From positions 168,665,220 to 168,729,219 of the forward strand of contig NC_071390.1 of the NCBI RefSeq assembly GCF_022682495.2: a DNA stretch of 64,000 bases. Direction: 5' to 3'. The notes under the pieces were generated by a model that saw only the letters and a program-made list of their open reading frames with translations, searched no databases and had not been told where the DNA came from. Shown here piece after piece: positions 33,151-43,379 of this stretch; position 1 is the first letter of the stretch; every line of letters begins with the position of its first letter. Source of the DNA: Desmodus rotundus (lineage: Eukaryota; Chordata; Mammalia; Chiroptera; Phyllostomidae). Made by a program: the position numbers and the translations under genes.

Positions 33151-33394
33151 AAAAATGGTTCTCATGAATAAAAACAAATAAAGTAATGATTTAATTACAT
33201 TTTTGTAACAGTTGCATATGTTTATTGTAGAAAGCTAATAAAGTGCAGTACTGTAAAACAAAGCAATAAATCACCCATAATCCACCATAGAGTAATATCC
33301 AATATGGGTTTCCTAGTTCTAATCTGCTCTTTTTAAACAAACACCATAGTTATTTAGCTTTCTAATTTTACTTAATATTTTATCATACAAATAA

Positions 33395-33550
33395 TTTCCA
33401 GAGTCAGAATGTTAGGTTTCAAATCCCAGCTAGATAAACCCTTATGCATTTGGTATGTCATTTTGGCAAAATATTAAACGTTTCCACCTGTTTGTTCTCT
33501 TATCTATAACATGGAGGTAGTAATTGTACTTGTTCACAATAGTAGTCTTA
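33395..33550 (+). mobile_element. MIR SINE
   Basis: Forward MIR features: GTTTCAAATCCCAGCTAGAT, TGTCATTTTGGCAAAATATT, TTTCCACCTG, CTTATCTATAACATGGAGGT and AGTAATTGTACTTG. A VES SINE inserted just downstream. Confidence 0.55.
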
Positions 33551-33569
33551 TACAAATAATTATTTTAAA

Positions 33570-33756
33570 AAATTTAATTCTCACCTGAGGATATGTTTAT
33601 TGATTTTAGAAAGAGAGGAAAGAGAGAGAGAGAGAAAGAAAGAGAGACAGATATTAAGGGGTTGTCTCCCATATGTGCCTGACTGGGGATCAGACTTACA
33701 GCTTTTTTGATGTACGGAACAATGATCCAACCAACTGAGCCACCCGCCAGAGCTAT
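33570..33756 (-). mobile_element. VES SINE with 16-bp target-site duplication
   Basis: Plus-strand reading shows the reversed A-rich tail (TTTATTGATTTTAGAAAGAG), a GA-rich body, GATTGGGGATC-like middle (CTGACTGGGGATCAGAC) and the tRNA head CCAACCAACTGAGCCACC. Perfect direct repeats AAATAATTATTTTAAA flank it at 33554-33569 and 33757-33772, which marks a target-primed insertion in A/T-rich DNA. Confidence 0.9.
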
Positions 33757-33849
33757 AAATAATTATTTTAAAGAATCAGTAATATAATGCATATTTAGTG
33801 CTTAACATATATAAAGCAAAGCAGATCGACTTAAAAGGAGAAATAGACA

Positions 33850-34215
33850 AATGAATCATTTCACAGTAGTTAGAAATTTCAGCACTTCTCTTTCAGTATC
33901 TGAAAGAACAAGTAGACAAAAAATAGGTAAAGACATAAAAGACACAAAATTACTTGCACTAATTGACATTTCTAGTACATGCCACTGAATATTAGGAGAG
34001 TACACAGTCTTTTCTACTGTAAATAAATATTCCAGAGATATTTAGATAGATCACATTATTAAAAACATAACAAATCTCAATAAATATAAATAAATTGAAA
34101 TCATTAAAACAAACTGTGTTCTCTGAGTACATGGAATTAACTAAAAATCAATAAAAAAAAAAAAGAAATGCTTCCAAATGGTTAAAAACCATTATGATAA
34201 CACATGAATTAAAAA
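33850..34215 (+). mobile_element. L1 ORF2 fragment (endonuclease-side part)
   Basis: It contains ATTGACATTTCTAGTACATG, TTAAAAACATAACAAATCTC, AAATTGAAATCATTAAAACA, TGTGTTCTCTGAGTACATGG and AACTAAAAATCAATAAAAAA. This is the well-known ORF2 segment of old L1s read as DNA. Stops and frameshifts throughout. Confidence 0.6.
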
Positions 34216-34221
34216 GAAATC

Positions 34222-36395
34222 AGAGGCTGGGGCCTTCCGGTGAAGATGGTAGAGTAGATAAATTCTGTGCTCACATCTTCCACAACCACATCAAAATTAT
34301 AACTAAACCACAAAACAACCACCATTCAGAACCACTTGAAATCTAGCTGAACAGAAGTCCTAGAACTAAGGCTATAAAAAAGAAGCCGCTTCAAGATGGG
34401 TAGGAGGGACAGAGATGCAGAATGGGCTATTTCACACCCAAGTGTGGTGGTTAAAAATTAAGAGGGATGTCTCGACAGCGGAGGTCCCCTTGACGAGTGA
34501 GGGGTTCCAACTCCATTTCAGGCTCCCCAGCCCAAGGTTCCATTGCTGGGAAGGAAAGTCCTCATAACTTCTGGCTGTAAAATAAACAGTGGGGGCCATG
34601 GCTGAGTAGCTCAGTTGGTTAGAGCATCACCCCAACCTGCCAAGGTTGTGGGTTCAGTCTCCAGTCAGGAATATGCAAGGAGCAACCAATAAACGCACAA
34701 CTAAGTGGAACAACAAATCTGTTTCTCTCTCTCTCTTTCCTTTCCTCTCCCTCTAAAATAAAAATAAAATAAACAACAGTGGGGGTTGTGTCTGAGTGCG
34801 ATGGAGGGCTTCCCACATGCTCCACTTGAAGGGCTGACACTTAGACTCACTCACTGACCAACATGCTCAGCTCTAGTGCTGAGGCAGCAGCTCAAAATGT
34901 GTCAGGGACATAAGAGGAGGAACTGAATTGTCTGGTATCAGGGCGATGGGCAGCTTCCTCCTAGACAGAAGTGCTGGAAGAGACCGTTGTTCCTCTTATG
35001 AGTCCCCCTCCGCCATGGAGCCAGAAGTCTCCATTAACCTGGCCCGCACTGTTTGCCTTGTCCTGGTGATTTCTTGAGGTTCACCCCTACCAACTTGTGG
35101 GTCCACGCAAGCTGTTTTCAGTGACTTTTCCATAAAAATGGCCTGTCTTGGGATATGTTGCAGACTTTCCTAAAAGATCTCAAACAAGCAGTTTCTGTGT
35201 TCCCTGTACCTCTTGCTAAGAGGCCCCAGGTCTGGCACTAACAGCAGCCAGCCTTGGTTCACAGCTTGGCATGCCCAGGGCAATTTCAAGCCTAGCGCAA
35301 GTAGCAGCCACCTGCAGATCACGTTGTAGCTCATGCCAGGTGGCCCTGGGCAGAGCACAATAGTAGGCTGACTTTGGCCTGCACCCCCCGAGAACCACTG
35401 CAACCCATGGACAGCTTCTGACCATGCCAAACACCACCCAACCACCTCCATAAATGAAATACTCAAGGGGCAGACTCAGCAGACACTAGAGTCCCACTGA
35501 AGTGCGTCCTGCTCTGTGGGGTGGGCCACTGCTCAGCAGTTCCTCCACTGTGGTCTCGGACAGTCCTTGCAGCCCACCAGCTTGGGAGTAAATCCCTCCC
35601 ATTTATGTGCCAAGAGTAATCAAGACTCAAGTACAAAAGGAGGGTGTACACAGTCCACATGGGGCAATGCCTGGAGAAAAAACAGCTCTAGTGCCAGGGA
35701 AGTTTACACCACCAGGCCCTACAGGACACCTACTACATAAAGCCAGTCTACCGAGCCCAGGAAACATAACACCTCTGCCTAATACATAGAAACAAACACA
35801 GGGAGGCAGCCAAAATGAGGAGACAAAGGAACATGTCCCAAATAAAGTAACAGAACAAAACTCTAGAAAAAGAACTAAACAAAATTGAAACAAGCAATCT
35901 ACCAGATGCAGAGTTCAAATAACTGGTTATAAAGATGCTCAATGATCTCAGTGGGAACTTCAAAAAAAAGAGAGATAGGAAACATAAAAAAGAACAAGTC
36001 AGAAATGAAGAATACAGTAACTGAAATGAAGAATACATTATAGGGAATCAACAGTGGAGTAGATTAAGCAGAGAATCAAATCAGTGATTTGGAAGATAAG
36101 GAAGCAGAAAACACCCAATCAGAACAACAAAAAGAAAAAAGAATTTAAAAAAAAAGAATAGTTTAAGGAGCCTCTGGGACAACTCTAAATGTACCAACAT
36201 TCACATCATGGGGGTGCCAGAAGGAGAAAACCAAGAGCAAGGGATTGAAAACCAATTTGAAAAAAATAATGACAAAAAACTTCCCTAGCCTGGTGAAGGA
36301 AATAGACATACAGGTCCAGGAAGTGTGGAGATTCCCACCAAGATGAACCCAAAGAGGCCCACATCCAGACACATCATGACTGAATAATCATGTGT
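34222..36395 (+). mobile_element. L1/HAL1-like 5' half: 5' UTR and ORF1 region
   Basis: It begins GGGGCCTTCCGGTGAAGATG, the L1 5' start motif, followed by a long GC-richer 5' UTR and then an ORF1-like region: AACTCTAGAAAAAGAACTAA, ATCATGGGGGTGCCAGAAGG, AAACTTCCCTAGCCTGGTGA, AGATGAACCCAAAGAGGCCC. ORF1 is broken by stops. A VES SINE splits it at 34596-34774. ORF2 does not follow in full, so it may be a HAL1-type element or a deleted L1. Confidence 0.7.
34596..34774 (+). mobile_element. VES SINE inside L1, with 11-bp target-site duplication
   Basis: It is the only plus-strand VES here. The pol III A box is TAGCTCAGTTGG (34607-34618) and the B box is GGTTCAGTCTC (34651-34661). A CT-rich stretch and a (AAAAT)-type tail follow. 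Direct repeats AACAGTGGGGG at 34585-34595 and 34775-34785 frame it, so it inserted into the L1 5' UTR and is younger than that L1. Confidence 0.92.
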
Positions 36396-36399
36396 ACAC

Positions 36400-36906
36400 A
36401 AATCAACCCTCATCTTACAACATATTCTGAAATTATGTCTAAGTAAACAATAGACATAAATATAACAGCTAAAAATATGAGATACTTAGAAAAAATATAG
36501 AGGAAGATCCTTGCAAACTTGGACTAGGTCAAAATTCCTTAATTAGGACCCAACTCTGAGCCATAAAAAAAATTGATATATGGGTCTAATCAAAACTTAA
36601 AGTTTAAAACTTCTGTGCTCCTAAAAACTGTTTTAAAAAAGTGAAAATATTATTTAAAGGATTTGCATCCAGAATATGTAAAGAATTCTTAGAACTTAAT
36701 AATGGGAAGACAAACAGTCCTGCTCCATCCCTCTCTCCCCCTCTCTCTCTCTTTAACTCTCTTTCTCTCTCTCTCTCTGTCTCTCACACATGCACATCGA
36801 TTTCACAAAAGATGATGTACACATGACCTTGAGCACATTAAAAAATGTTTAACCTCACTAGTCATCAGAGAAATCCAAATTAAAAACACAACAAACTTAT
36901 AAACCA
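36400..36906 (+). mobile_element. L1 ORF2 3' part, first segment
   Basis: It contains CCTTGCAAACTTGGACTAGG, TGGGTCTAATCAAAACTTAA, TTTAAAACTTCTGTGCTCCT, TTGCATCCAGAATATGTAAA and CACTAGTCATCAGAGAAATC, standard L1 ORF2 C-terminal sequence. A CT microsatellite lies inside at 36728-36786. It continues beyond the LTR at 37366. Confidence 0.75.
36728..36786. repeat. (CT)n microsatellite within L1
   Basis: CTCTCTCTCT runs broken by CCCC and TTTAACT. The matching L1 position is normally A-rich, so the tract came from another insertion or expansion. Confidence 0.85.
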
Positions 36907-37365
36907 TTCTACTAGTCAAGGTTCTCCAGATAAACAGAGCCACTACTGTATAGATTTATAGATATATATGCATAGATATGAAGATTTGCTTTGAGAAGTC
37001 TGCTCGTGGTTGTGGAGGCGTGGCAAGTCTAAAATCCAATGGGGAGGGCCAACAGACTGTAGACTCCGGAAGGAGTTGCAGTTTGGGTCCAACAGTCATT
37101 CACCTGGAAACCCAAGAAGAGCTAATGTTGCAGATGAAGAGAGTCTTGTGCTGGAATTCAGTCTTGCTCAGTGGAGGTCAATCATCTGTTTATTTAGGAC
37201 TTCAGCGGACTAGACGAGGCCCACCCATATAATAGAGGGCAATTTGCTTTACTCAAAGTCCACTAATATAAATTTAAATCTCATTGAAAACTACCTCAGA
37301 AAACACTCAAATATCTGGGCACTGTGGCCCACTGCATCAATATGACATATTAGATTAACCATTAC
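36907..37365 (+). mobile_element. ERVL-type solo LTR (MLT2-like) inserted in L1
   Basis: It reads CTAGTCAAGGTTCTCCAGAT, AAACAGAGCCACTACTG, GGTTGTGGAGGCGTGGCAAG, AGACGAGGCCCACCCATATA, ATAGAGGGCAATTTGCTTTA, CTCAAAGTCCACTAATATAA, ATATCTGGGCACTGTGGCCC, ending TTAGATTAACCATTACA. This is the order of an MLT2-type LTR. L1 sequence resumes right after it, so the LTR inserted later. No viral genes remain. Confidence 0.7.
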
Positions 37366-38080
37366 AAATATCTACAATTAAAATACTAAAAATACCAAAT
37401 GTGGGTAAAGATGTGGAGCAATGCTAAATAAACACAGACTTATAACATTTTACATTTCCACATACATTGCTGGTGGGAATGTAAAATATTATAGGCACTC
37501 TGGAAACCAGCATGGCAATTTCTAATAAGCTACACTTTACATTTATAATTTAACCCAGCAATTCTACTCCGAGAGATAAGAAACATTTGTTTACACAAAA
37601 AAACCCTGCATGCAAATGTAGCGATAGTGATATTCATAATATCCAAATATAGGAAACAACTCAAATTTCTATTAACTGGTGAATGGATAAATAAACTGTG
37701 GCATTTTCATACAATGGAAAACTACAGGAAAATGAAGCAAACTACTGATAATGCAACATTGTGGATGAATCTCGAAAGCATTAGGCTGTGTGCAAAAAAG
37801 TCATCTGCAAAAGACTACATACTGTGTAAGTCCATTTATCTGACTTTATAGGACAGACAAACTCGAATAGGAAGGAGATCACTGGTTGCCAGGGACTGAG
37901 GCGAGAGGAAGAGAGGGGCTGCAAAGAGATTCAAGGGAACTTTCCGAGGGAAGACATCGTTCTATATCTTGATTAGGATTGTTTACACTTGTCAAAACTC
38001 ATCAACTTGTCCACTTCAAGAGGGTAAATTTTAGTAATGTAAATTATGTCTCAATAAACGTAGCTTTTTAAAATTGACCA
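37366..38080 (+). mobile_element. L1 ORF2 end and 3' UTR
   Basis: It continues the interrupted L1: GGTGGGAATGTAAAATATTA, AATTTAACCCAGCAATTCTA, AACAACTCAAATTTCTATTA, ACTGGTGAATGGATAAATAA, GATCACTGGTTGCCAGGGAC, CTTCAAGAGGGTAAATTTTA and TATGTCTCAATAAACG. It ends in an A-rich stretch. No intact ORF2. Confidence 0.8.
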
Positions 38081-38084
38081 AGAA

Positions 38085-39910
38085 ATGCTTTGATTAAATT
38101 AACAAATTATTTAGACAACTAACCACTAATTTTTTTTTCACACTAATAGAAATTATTGAAAAATGTGCAAGCATTGGGTATTGTGTCATTAAATTATCCT
38201 TTGAGAACCATCTAATCTATAAGTTAAAAGTGAAAGGTCTCTCTCTGTATGCGTATCTCTGTCTGCTCCCTTGCTATCTCTCTCTCTGTCACACACACAC
38301 ACACACACAGTTTCCTCGAACACTGGCAGGGCAGTAAAGATTTCCTTGGGGCCACCATAACAACAGTGACATGACAGGGAATGTGAGTAAGGGATGGGTT
38401 CTCCCCTTTTCCATGATGTACTGTGGATATAATAGTGCTGGCCTGGAGCCAACCTAGGACAGCCAATTTAAGGTCGTGAACTTGGTAGGTCAAATCCACA
38501 GCAGTGTTGATACCAGTGGCTATTAAAGTGTTGTTTGAGAGCAGACGCAGAGGTGGAAGAAATGTGGCAGTCGCCACTCGGTGGTGAAAATTACATGTTC
38601 AGGATCTCTTAAGAGGAAGCCCCTGGGGTCTTCCACAAACAGTTGATGAGACATTTTTCCCTTCAATGGCAGGTAGGTGAGAGCCGGAGAGAAACATTTG
38701 ACACGAACTCTAATGAGCACACAAACGCTCCAAACGCTGGTGTTTTGATCTTTGATGTAAAAGAAGCTGTTTCTACACTAAGCCTTCAGACAAACCGAAA
38801 GCAAAAGGATGTGTGATGTTTCTGGATGCCTTTGCATACCAGAGCTCATGTTTATGTTAATGTCAGTTATCGTGATGATGGGCATTTGAAGGCATGAAAT
38901 GATGTTCACAATGGCCTAGATTTGGGGAGCGTCTGGTTCCGCCGCTGCCTCCGCCTGAACTCTGTGATTGGGCCAGGCCCTCGGTTTTTGTACATCTCAT
39001 TTTCCTTATGAATAAAAAAGGACAGTTTAATTAAATATAAGACTACAAAATGACTGGATTCGGGACCCAAACATGGTTTTGTCGGGCATTTTGTTTTGGC
39101 ATATTTTTTGTTCATAAAATTAGACGTGTTGCTAACACTGAAAAATCAGAAGGTTTTCTGTGAAAAGAGATTTACGGCGGCTTCAGAACACCCTGAAGGC
39201 ATGTAACCTTTATTTCAGCATGAGACCAAACGGCGGCATCTGAGTTACAGCCACCAGGCTGAGACCAGGTGTCACCCCTCATTAACCCCATTCCCATTCC
39301 TGAATGACACATACCGGCCTGGCTCTGTCGGTGTGGAGTTCAGGACCTCTGAACTCACTGCTACCAGCCTCTGTTTGCCACGACTCCAATTTAATTGAGG
39401 ACTGCAGCAATCTACCCATTGCTTATCCTGTCGTATGATGCTTCTTGCTGTCACAGTATCCCAAATACCTTTCTTCTCATCAAATAGTAACCTACATGGA
39501 AGCTATTTCACAAAAGAGGGAAGGAGCGCAAGAGCCGCCAAAGGAATATGTCCACTGCTTAATAACCAACAGCAGAATCCAACCCATATGAAAACTTCCT
39601 GACCTTACCAACTATTTTGGCAACTGAAATACCGCACCCACTTTTCCCAGGAAGAATAGTGTCCTTATTAAATTTAATTTCACGAACATTTTTGGCACCT
39701 GCTGATCACCAGACTCTGCACTATACAACAATTAGTTATATACCCATGTAGTCTCAGACACATAAATCCATAATTTATAAAATGTGTACTTTCTATAATA
39801 TAAAATACATTTTAAATTTTTAATAATTAATAATTGTAAAATATTTGAATAAGTGTCTTAATACAAATAGATATGGGACAGAGAAAACATGAAGGAAAAG
39901 TGAATCTACA
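38085..39910. other. Mostly unique sequence, candidate conserved part
   Basis: A compound (CT)n(CA)n microsatellite lies at 38262-38309. The stretch from about 38740 to 39480 is repeat-free and contains scattered CpGs. No exon is recognised. A faint MIR-like core may be present at 38940-39030. Confidence 0.35.
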
Positions 39911-39914
39911 GCCT

Positions 39915-40195
39915 TTGATTTACTGTTCCTCTCTCTGGAACATTCTCCCCTTAGTTTCCAAGTGATTCATTCTTTCTCCACACCTCTTTGTTCCAACGTC
40001 TTTGCTGATCAACCTGGTTAAATTGAAACCACCCTCCTCCCCAGCCTTAGCCTTCTATAATCTTTATTTCTCCATAGCACTGATGATCATCTTTCATTCT
40101 ATATATTTTGTTTATTTGTTTTGGTTATTGTTTATGTTCTCTGGTAGCATGGAAGCTCGATGAGGCAGGGCCTTTTTAATCTTTTGTTCAAAACT
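39915..40195 (+). mobile_element. L2 LINE 3' end
   Basis: L2 order: TCTCTGGAACATTCTCCCCT, TTTATTTCTCCATAGCACTG, TTGTTTATTTGTTTTGGTTA, AGCATGGAAGCTCGATGAGG and CAGGGCCTTTTTAATCTTTT. Confidence 0.65.
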
Positions 40196-40400
40196 ATTTC
40201 CATAGTTCCAAGAACAGGGCCCAGCATAGTTCTAAGCCCCTTACAGGCGATGTTTCATTTCACATTCATATTAGCCTTTGAGGTGATTAGAATTCACACC
40301 ATTTTCTAGATGAAATTGGGCCTCAAACAGGTTACATCTTGCCCAAAGGCCATGGCTAGTAAATGCCAAAATGACATTTTAGATTGGTTTGGTGTCTCCA
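40196..40400 (-). mobile_element. MIR SINE, diverged
   Basis: Reversed MIR order on the plus strand: AGCATAGTTCTAAGCCCCTT, TAGCCTTTGAGGTGATTAGA, CACCATTTTCTAGATGAAAT, TTGCCCAAAGGCCATGGCTA, GTAAATGCC. Confidence 0.55.
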
Positions 40401-40651
40401 CACCTGTGTTTTTGGAACAAGCAGACTTACATTCTGACTTCATTCAACACCGGCTCCAGCACCAACTAACCAGAGGTGCACCGTAATGAAGGGCATCTGG
40501 TTATTCTCACGACTTTCAGTCTTTTAGGGAGCTTTCCATAAGGCACATGCACCACAAAGGGATCGAATGGCCTACAGATCTTTATTTCTTTGGCCTAAAA
40601 TGACTTACCTGAAAATTAAATCAATGCATTCCCCTCCCAAATTCCGTATCT

Positions 40652-40861
40652 TTTTTTTTAAAGAATTTTATTTATTTATTTTTTAGAGAGAGAGGAAAGG
40701 AGGGAGGGAGAAAAATATCAATATGTGGTTACCTCTCACATGACCCCAACTGGGGACCTGGCCAGCAACCCAGGCTGGGGCCCTAGACTGGGAGTCGAAC
40801 CAGGGACCTTTTGGTTCACAAGCCAGCACTCAGTCCACTGAGCCACACCAACCAGGGTTCT
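40652..40861 (-). mobile_element. VES SINE
   Basis: Plus-strand reading shows a T-rich tail side (TTTTATTTATTTATTTTTTA), a GA-rich body, AACCCAGGCTGGGGCCC, the reversed B box GGAGTCGAACCAGGGACC (about 40791-40808) and the head CAGTCCACTGAGCCACACCA. This is the copy closest to a canonical VES. Possible imperfect duplication ATTCCGTATCT / ATTCCATTTCT at its two flanks. Confidence 0.92.
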
Positions 40862-40869
40862 GATTCCAT

Positions 40870-42400
40870 TTCTCTATCAGTTGGTTTAAAGACGCACATG
40901 CACTATGTGTGATAAAGAAGCCACAAATTTCAGCTAAAAGTCTCCTTTGTTATTTGCAAGAATCTTTCATGATATTTTAAAAAGTAAAAGGAGAAGCTAG
41001 AGAAAGAGAAAAAGATAACTTCTGATTTCCAAACATACCAATCTTGTCCCTCTAAGGACTGCTATCAGGCATTTGTTCAGCTGGTGCTGATTTGGAAACC
41101 AATTGAATATACAGCGTTTATTTCAAAGCATTATTTTTCTTCTGCCACTCTGTAATTTTTCTGGGAGAATATTTGCATTTAGATGCTACCTGTATAAAGT
41201 GACAGATATGACCATAAACAATTTGAAGACAATGAGAAAAAATGGTTAAAGCAAAGTGAAAGCAAAGGCAGCTGGCTGCAAAGGGAAGAAGTGAGGAGGT
41301 AAGATGAGCAAAGGGGGCTCCTTGACTTAGCTTCACAAAGAATAATGGGAAATCAAAAGAGACAGTGAAGAGGAAAGACAACTCAAAGAAAAATCAAAGG
41401 CAACGAGGGTGCTGTTTTGTATATTAAAACATAATTAATATTCATCATGCTCTTTAACAGGGAAGTGGAAAATTGAGAGAGACAGAAAAGCAAAGGAAAG
41501 GAGTGAATAAATGGTTCAAGATAATAAGGGGAAAAAACAGAGAATGGAGATAATTGCAAAGATTGTATGGTCAAGGTTGCAGCATAAACAGTCCAATCAA
41601 AGGATACTTTTATAATGTTATAAAAAATTACAGCAAAACACTTATTCACTCTGTCATTCATTTAGCCAGTGCGTGTTGGATACCTACTGCATACCAGGCC
41701 CTCTGCTAGATGCTGGAAACATCGAGAAGAAAACTAGAATTGTGTACTCTAGTTATAACCAGATCTTTTGAATGGATGTAAGAAATTCAAGAGTCATTTT
41801 ATATTGCCTCTCCACTAAAAAACTTTGTGTTATTTGAATGTGTTCACTGCTACACGCTGAATGGCAGGCTCTTATATCTGTTTCTTTTATAATGATGCCC
41901 TTTGACTCGTATTTGACATTCTGTATAACCTGTATATATCCTGGGTTTCTAGAACAGAAGGAGGAAGGGACACAGGACAAGAACAAGTTGAGAGAGATAA
42001 ACTTTGGAACTTAGAAAAATTAAAACAAAGAACATAGGTCTGGCTCAAGTCAGGTTTTAACAGAATGAATGGTTGTGTGTTTTCTGGGAGACATTCACAG
42101 AACCAGGAAGAAACTGGGTGTGTGCACATATACATGGGTGTGTGTGCAGGGGGGTGCACCTCCCAACACACAAGATGCTAACTTCTTTGAAGGCAGTGAA
42201 TATCCCAATTATGTTGAAAGAGAGACACAAGAGTTGACTTAGAGAAGAGATGGTGAGTGTCGGTGTGTGCTGGGTAAAGCAAGCCCTGAAAACAGTTCTC
42301 AAAGTCAAGAATATGGTTTCCAACTGGACATTTGCAACAGCCTCCAGATAGCCCCCTTTCCTCTTCAGTCTTTTGACATTTCATGAATTTTTTCCTACTG
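40870..42400. other. Unique sequence with a minor L2-like piece
   Basis: 41655-41745 has TTGGATACCTACTGCATACC and GCTAGATGCTGGAAACATCG, like an L2-family phrase also seen near 59930 and 63920. Nothing else identified. Confidence 0.35.
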
Positions 42401-42404
42401 ATCC

Positions 42405-42930
42405 CTGATTATTCTTTCTGGGCCACAGATCTAGTCTGACCACACCAGTCCTCTGACTGATTGTGCTTAATGTTTCTTATTCTCTCCGGTTGCTTATTAA
42501 GTATTCAAGGTCATCTAAAACCTGACCTTACCCTCCTTTCCAATTTTATGTCTCATTTTACTCTTTGGCAAACCAATCATTCCCTAGCCTTAGGGAGTGC
42601 CCTACAATTTTCCTTTTCCAGGACTACATGATTCTGTTTACTCTGCCTTTCTCCCCATCTCTTCATGCTTAAATCCTGCCCATTGAAGACCCAGTTCCAA
42701 GATCCATGCCGCTTCTTCCAGGAAATCCTCCTTCATGTTGCCTGACGGACATATACTCACTCCTATCTCTGCATTTCTATAGTACATTTTCTGTTCTTTC
42801 TCCATGGCATTTATGATACTTGGCTTAAGTTAAAGTGACTTGTGCTTACCTTCCTTTCTAGAGTATAATCTTATTAAAGAACGCACCTCTTTCTGAGTCA
42901 GGTTGATATCACCTAAACAGGGCGACACAT
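42405..42930 (+). mobile_element. L2 LINE 3' part
   Basis: L2 phrases: CATTGAAGACCCAGTTCCAA, CTTCCAGGAAATCCTCCTTC, TCTATAGTACATTTTCTGTT, CATTTATGATACTTGGCTTA and CTAGAGTATAATCTTATTAA. Confidence 0.6.
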
Positions 42931-43136
42931 CATCCCATTAATGACTAAACTTGAAGTGGAAAGAAGGTCGTATAGGTGGATTCAGATGAGAACAGTAGGA
43001 TGGAATTAGTAACGGAGGATACAGTAGTTGGAGAGAGGGACTGACAGGAGTTAGAAAATAATCAGTGAGCTGGTTTACCCTGCATAGGCTCCAAATACCC
43101 AGAGATACTATGTTATTTGTTAACACTAGGAACTAT

Positions 43137-43364
43137 GTTTAATACAAATTTTATTGATTGATTTTTAAGAGAGAAGGAAGAAGGGGAAGAGTGGAGAGAG
43201 GGAAAGAGAGAGAGAGAGAAATGAGAGAGAAACATCAGTTTGTTGTTCCCCTTGTCCATGCATTCACTGGTTGATTCTCTTCTTGTACGTGCCCTGCATG
43301 GGGATCAAACCCACAACCTCAGCGTATCAGGATGTAACTCTAACCAACTGAGCTACCCAGCCCG
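43137..43364 (-). mobile_element. VES SINE with 13-bp target-site duplication
   Basis: T-rich tail side (TTTTATTGATTGATTTTTAA), GA-rich body, GAAACATCAGTTTGTTGTTC, TGCATGGGGATCAAACCC (reversed B box) and TAACCAACTGAGCTACCCAG. Perfect direct repeats CACTAGGAACTAT flank it at 43124-43136 and 43365-43377. Confidence 0.92.
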
Positions 43365-43379
43365 CACTAGGAACTATCT

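Noticed and set aside
34596..34690. tRNA gene
   Set aside because: The A and B boxes belong to a VES SINE. The cloverleaf is not intact, and a CT-rich body and A-rich tail follow.
35170..36038. Several overlapping open frames on both strands
   Set aside because: They fall within the L1/HAL1-like 5' UTR and ORF1 region and do not correspond to intact ORF1. Shadows of a dead element.
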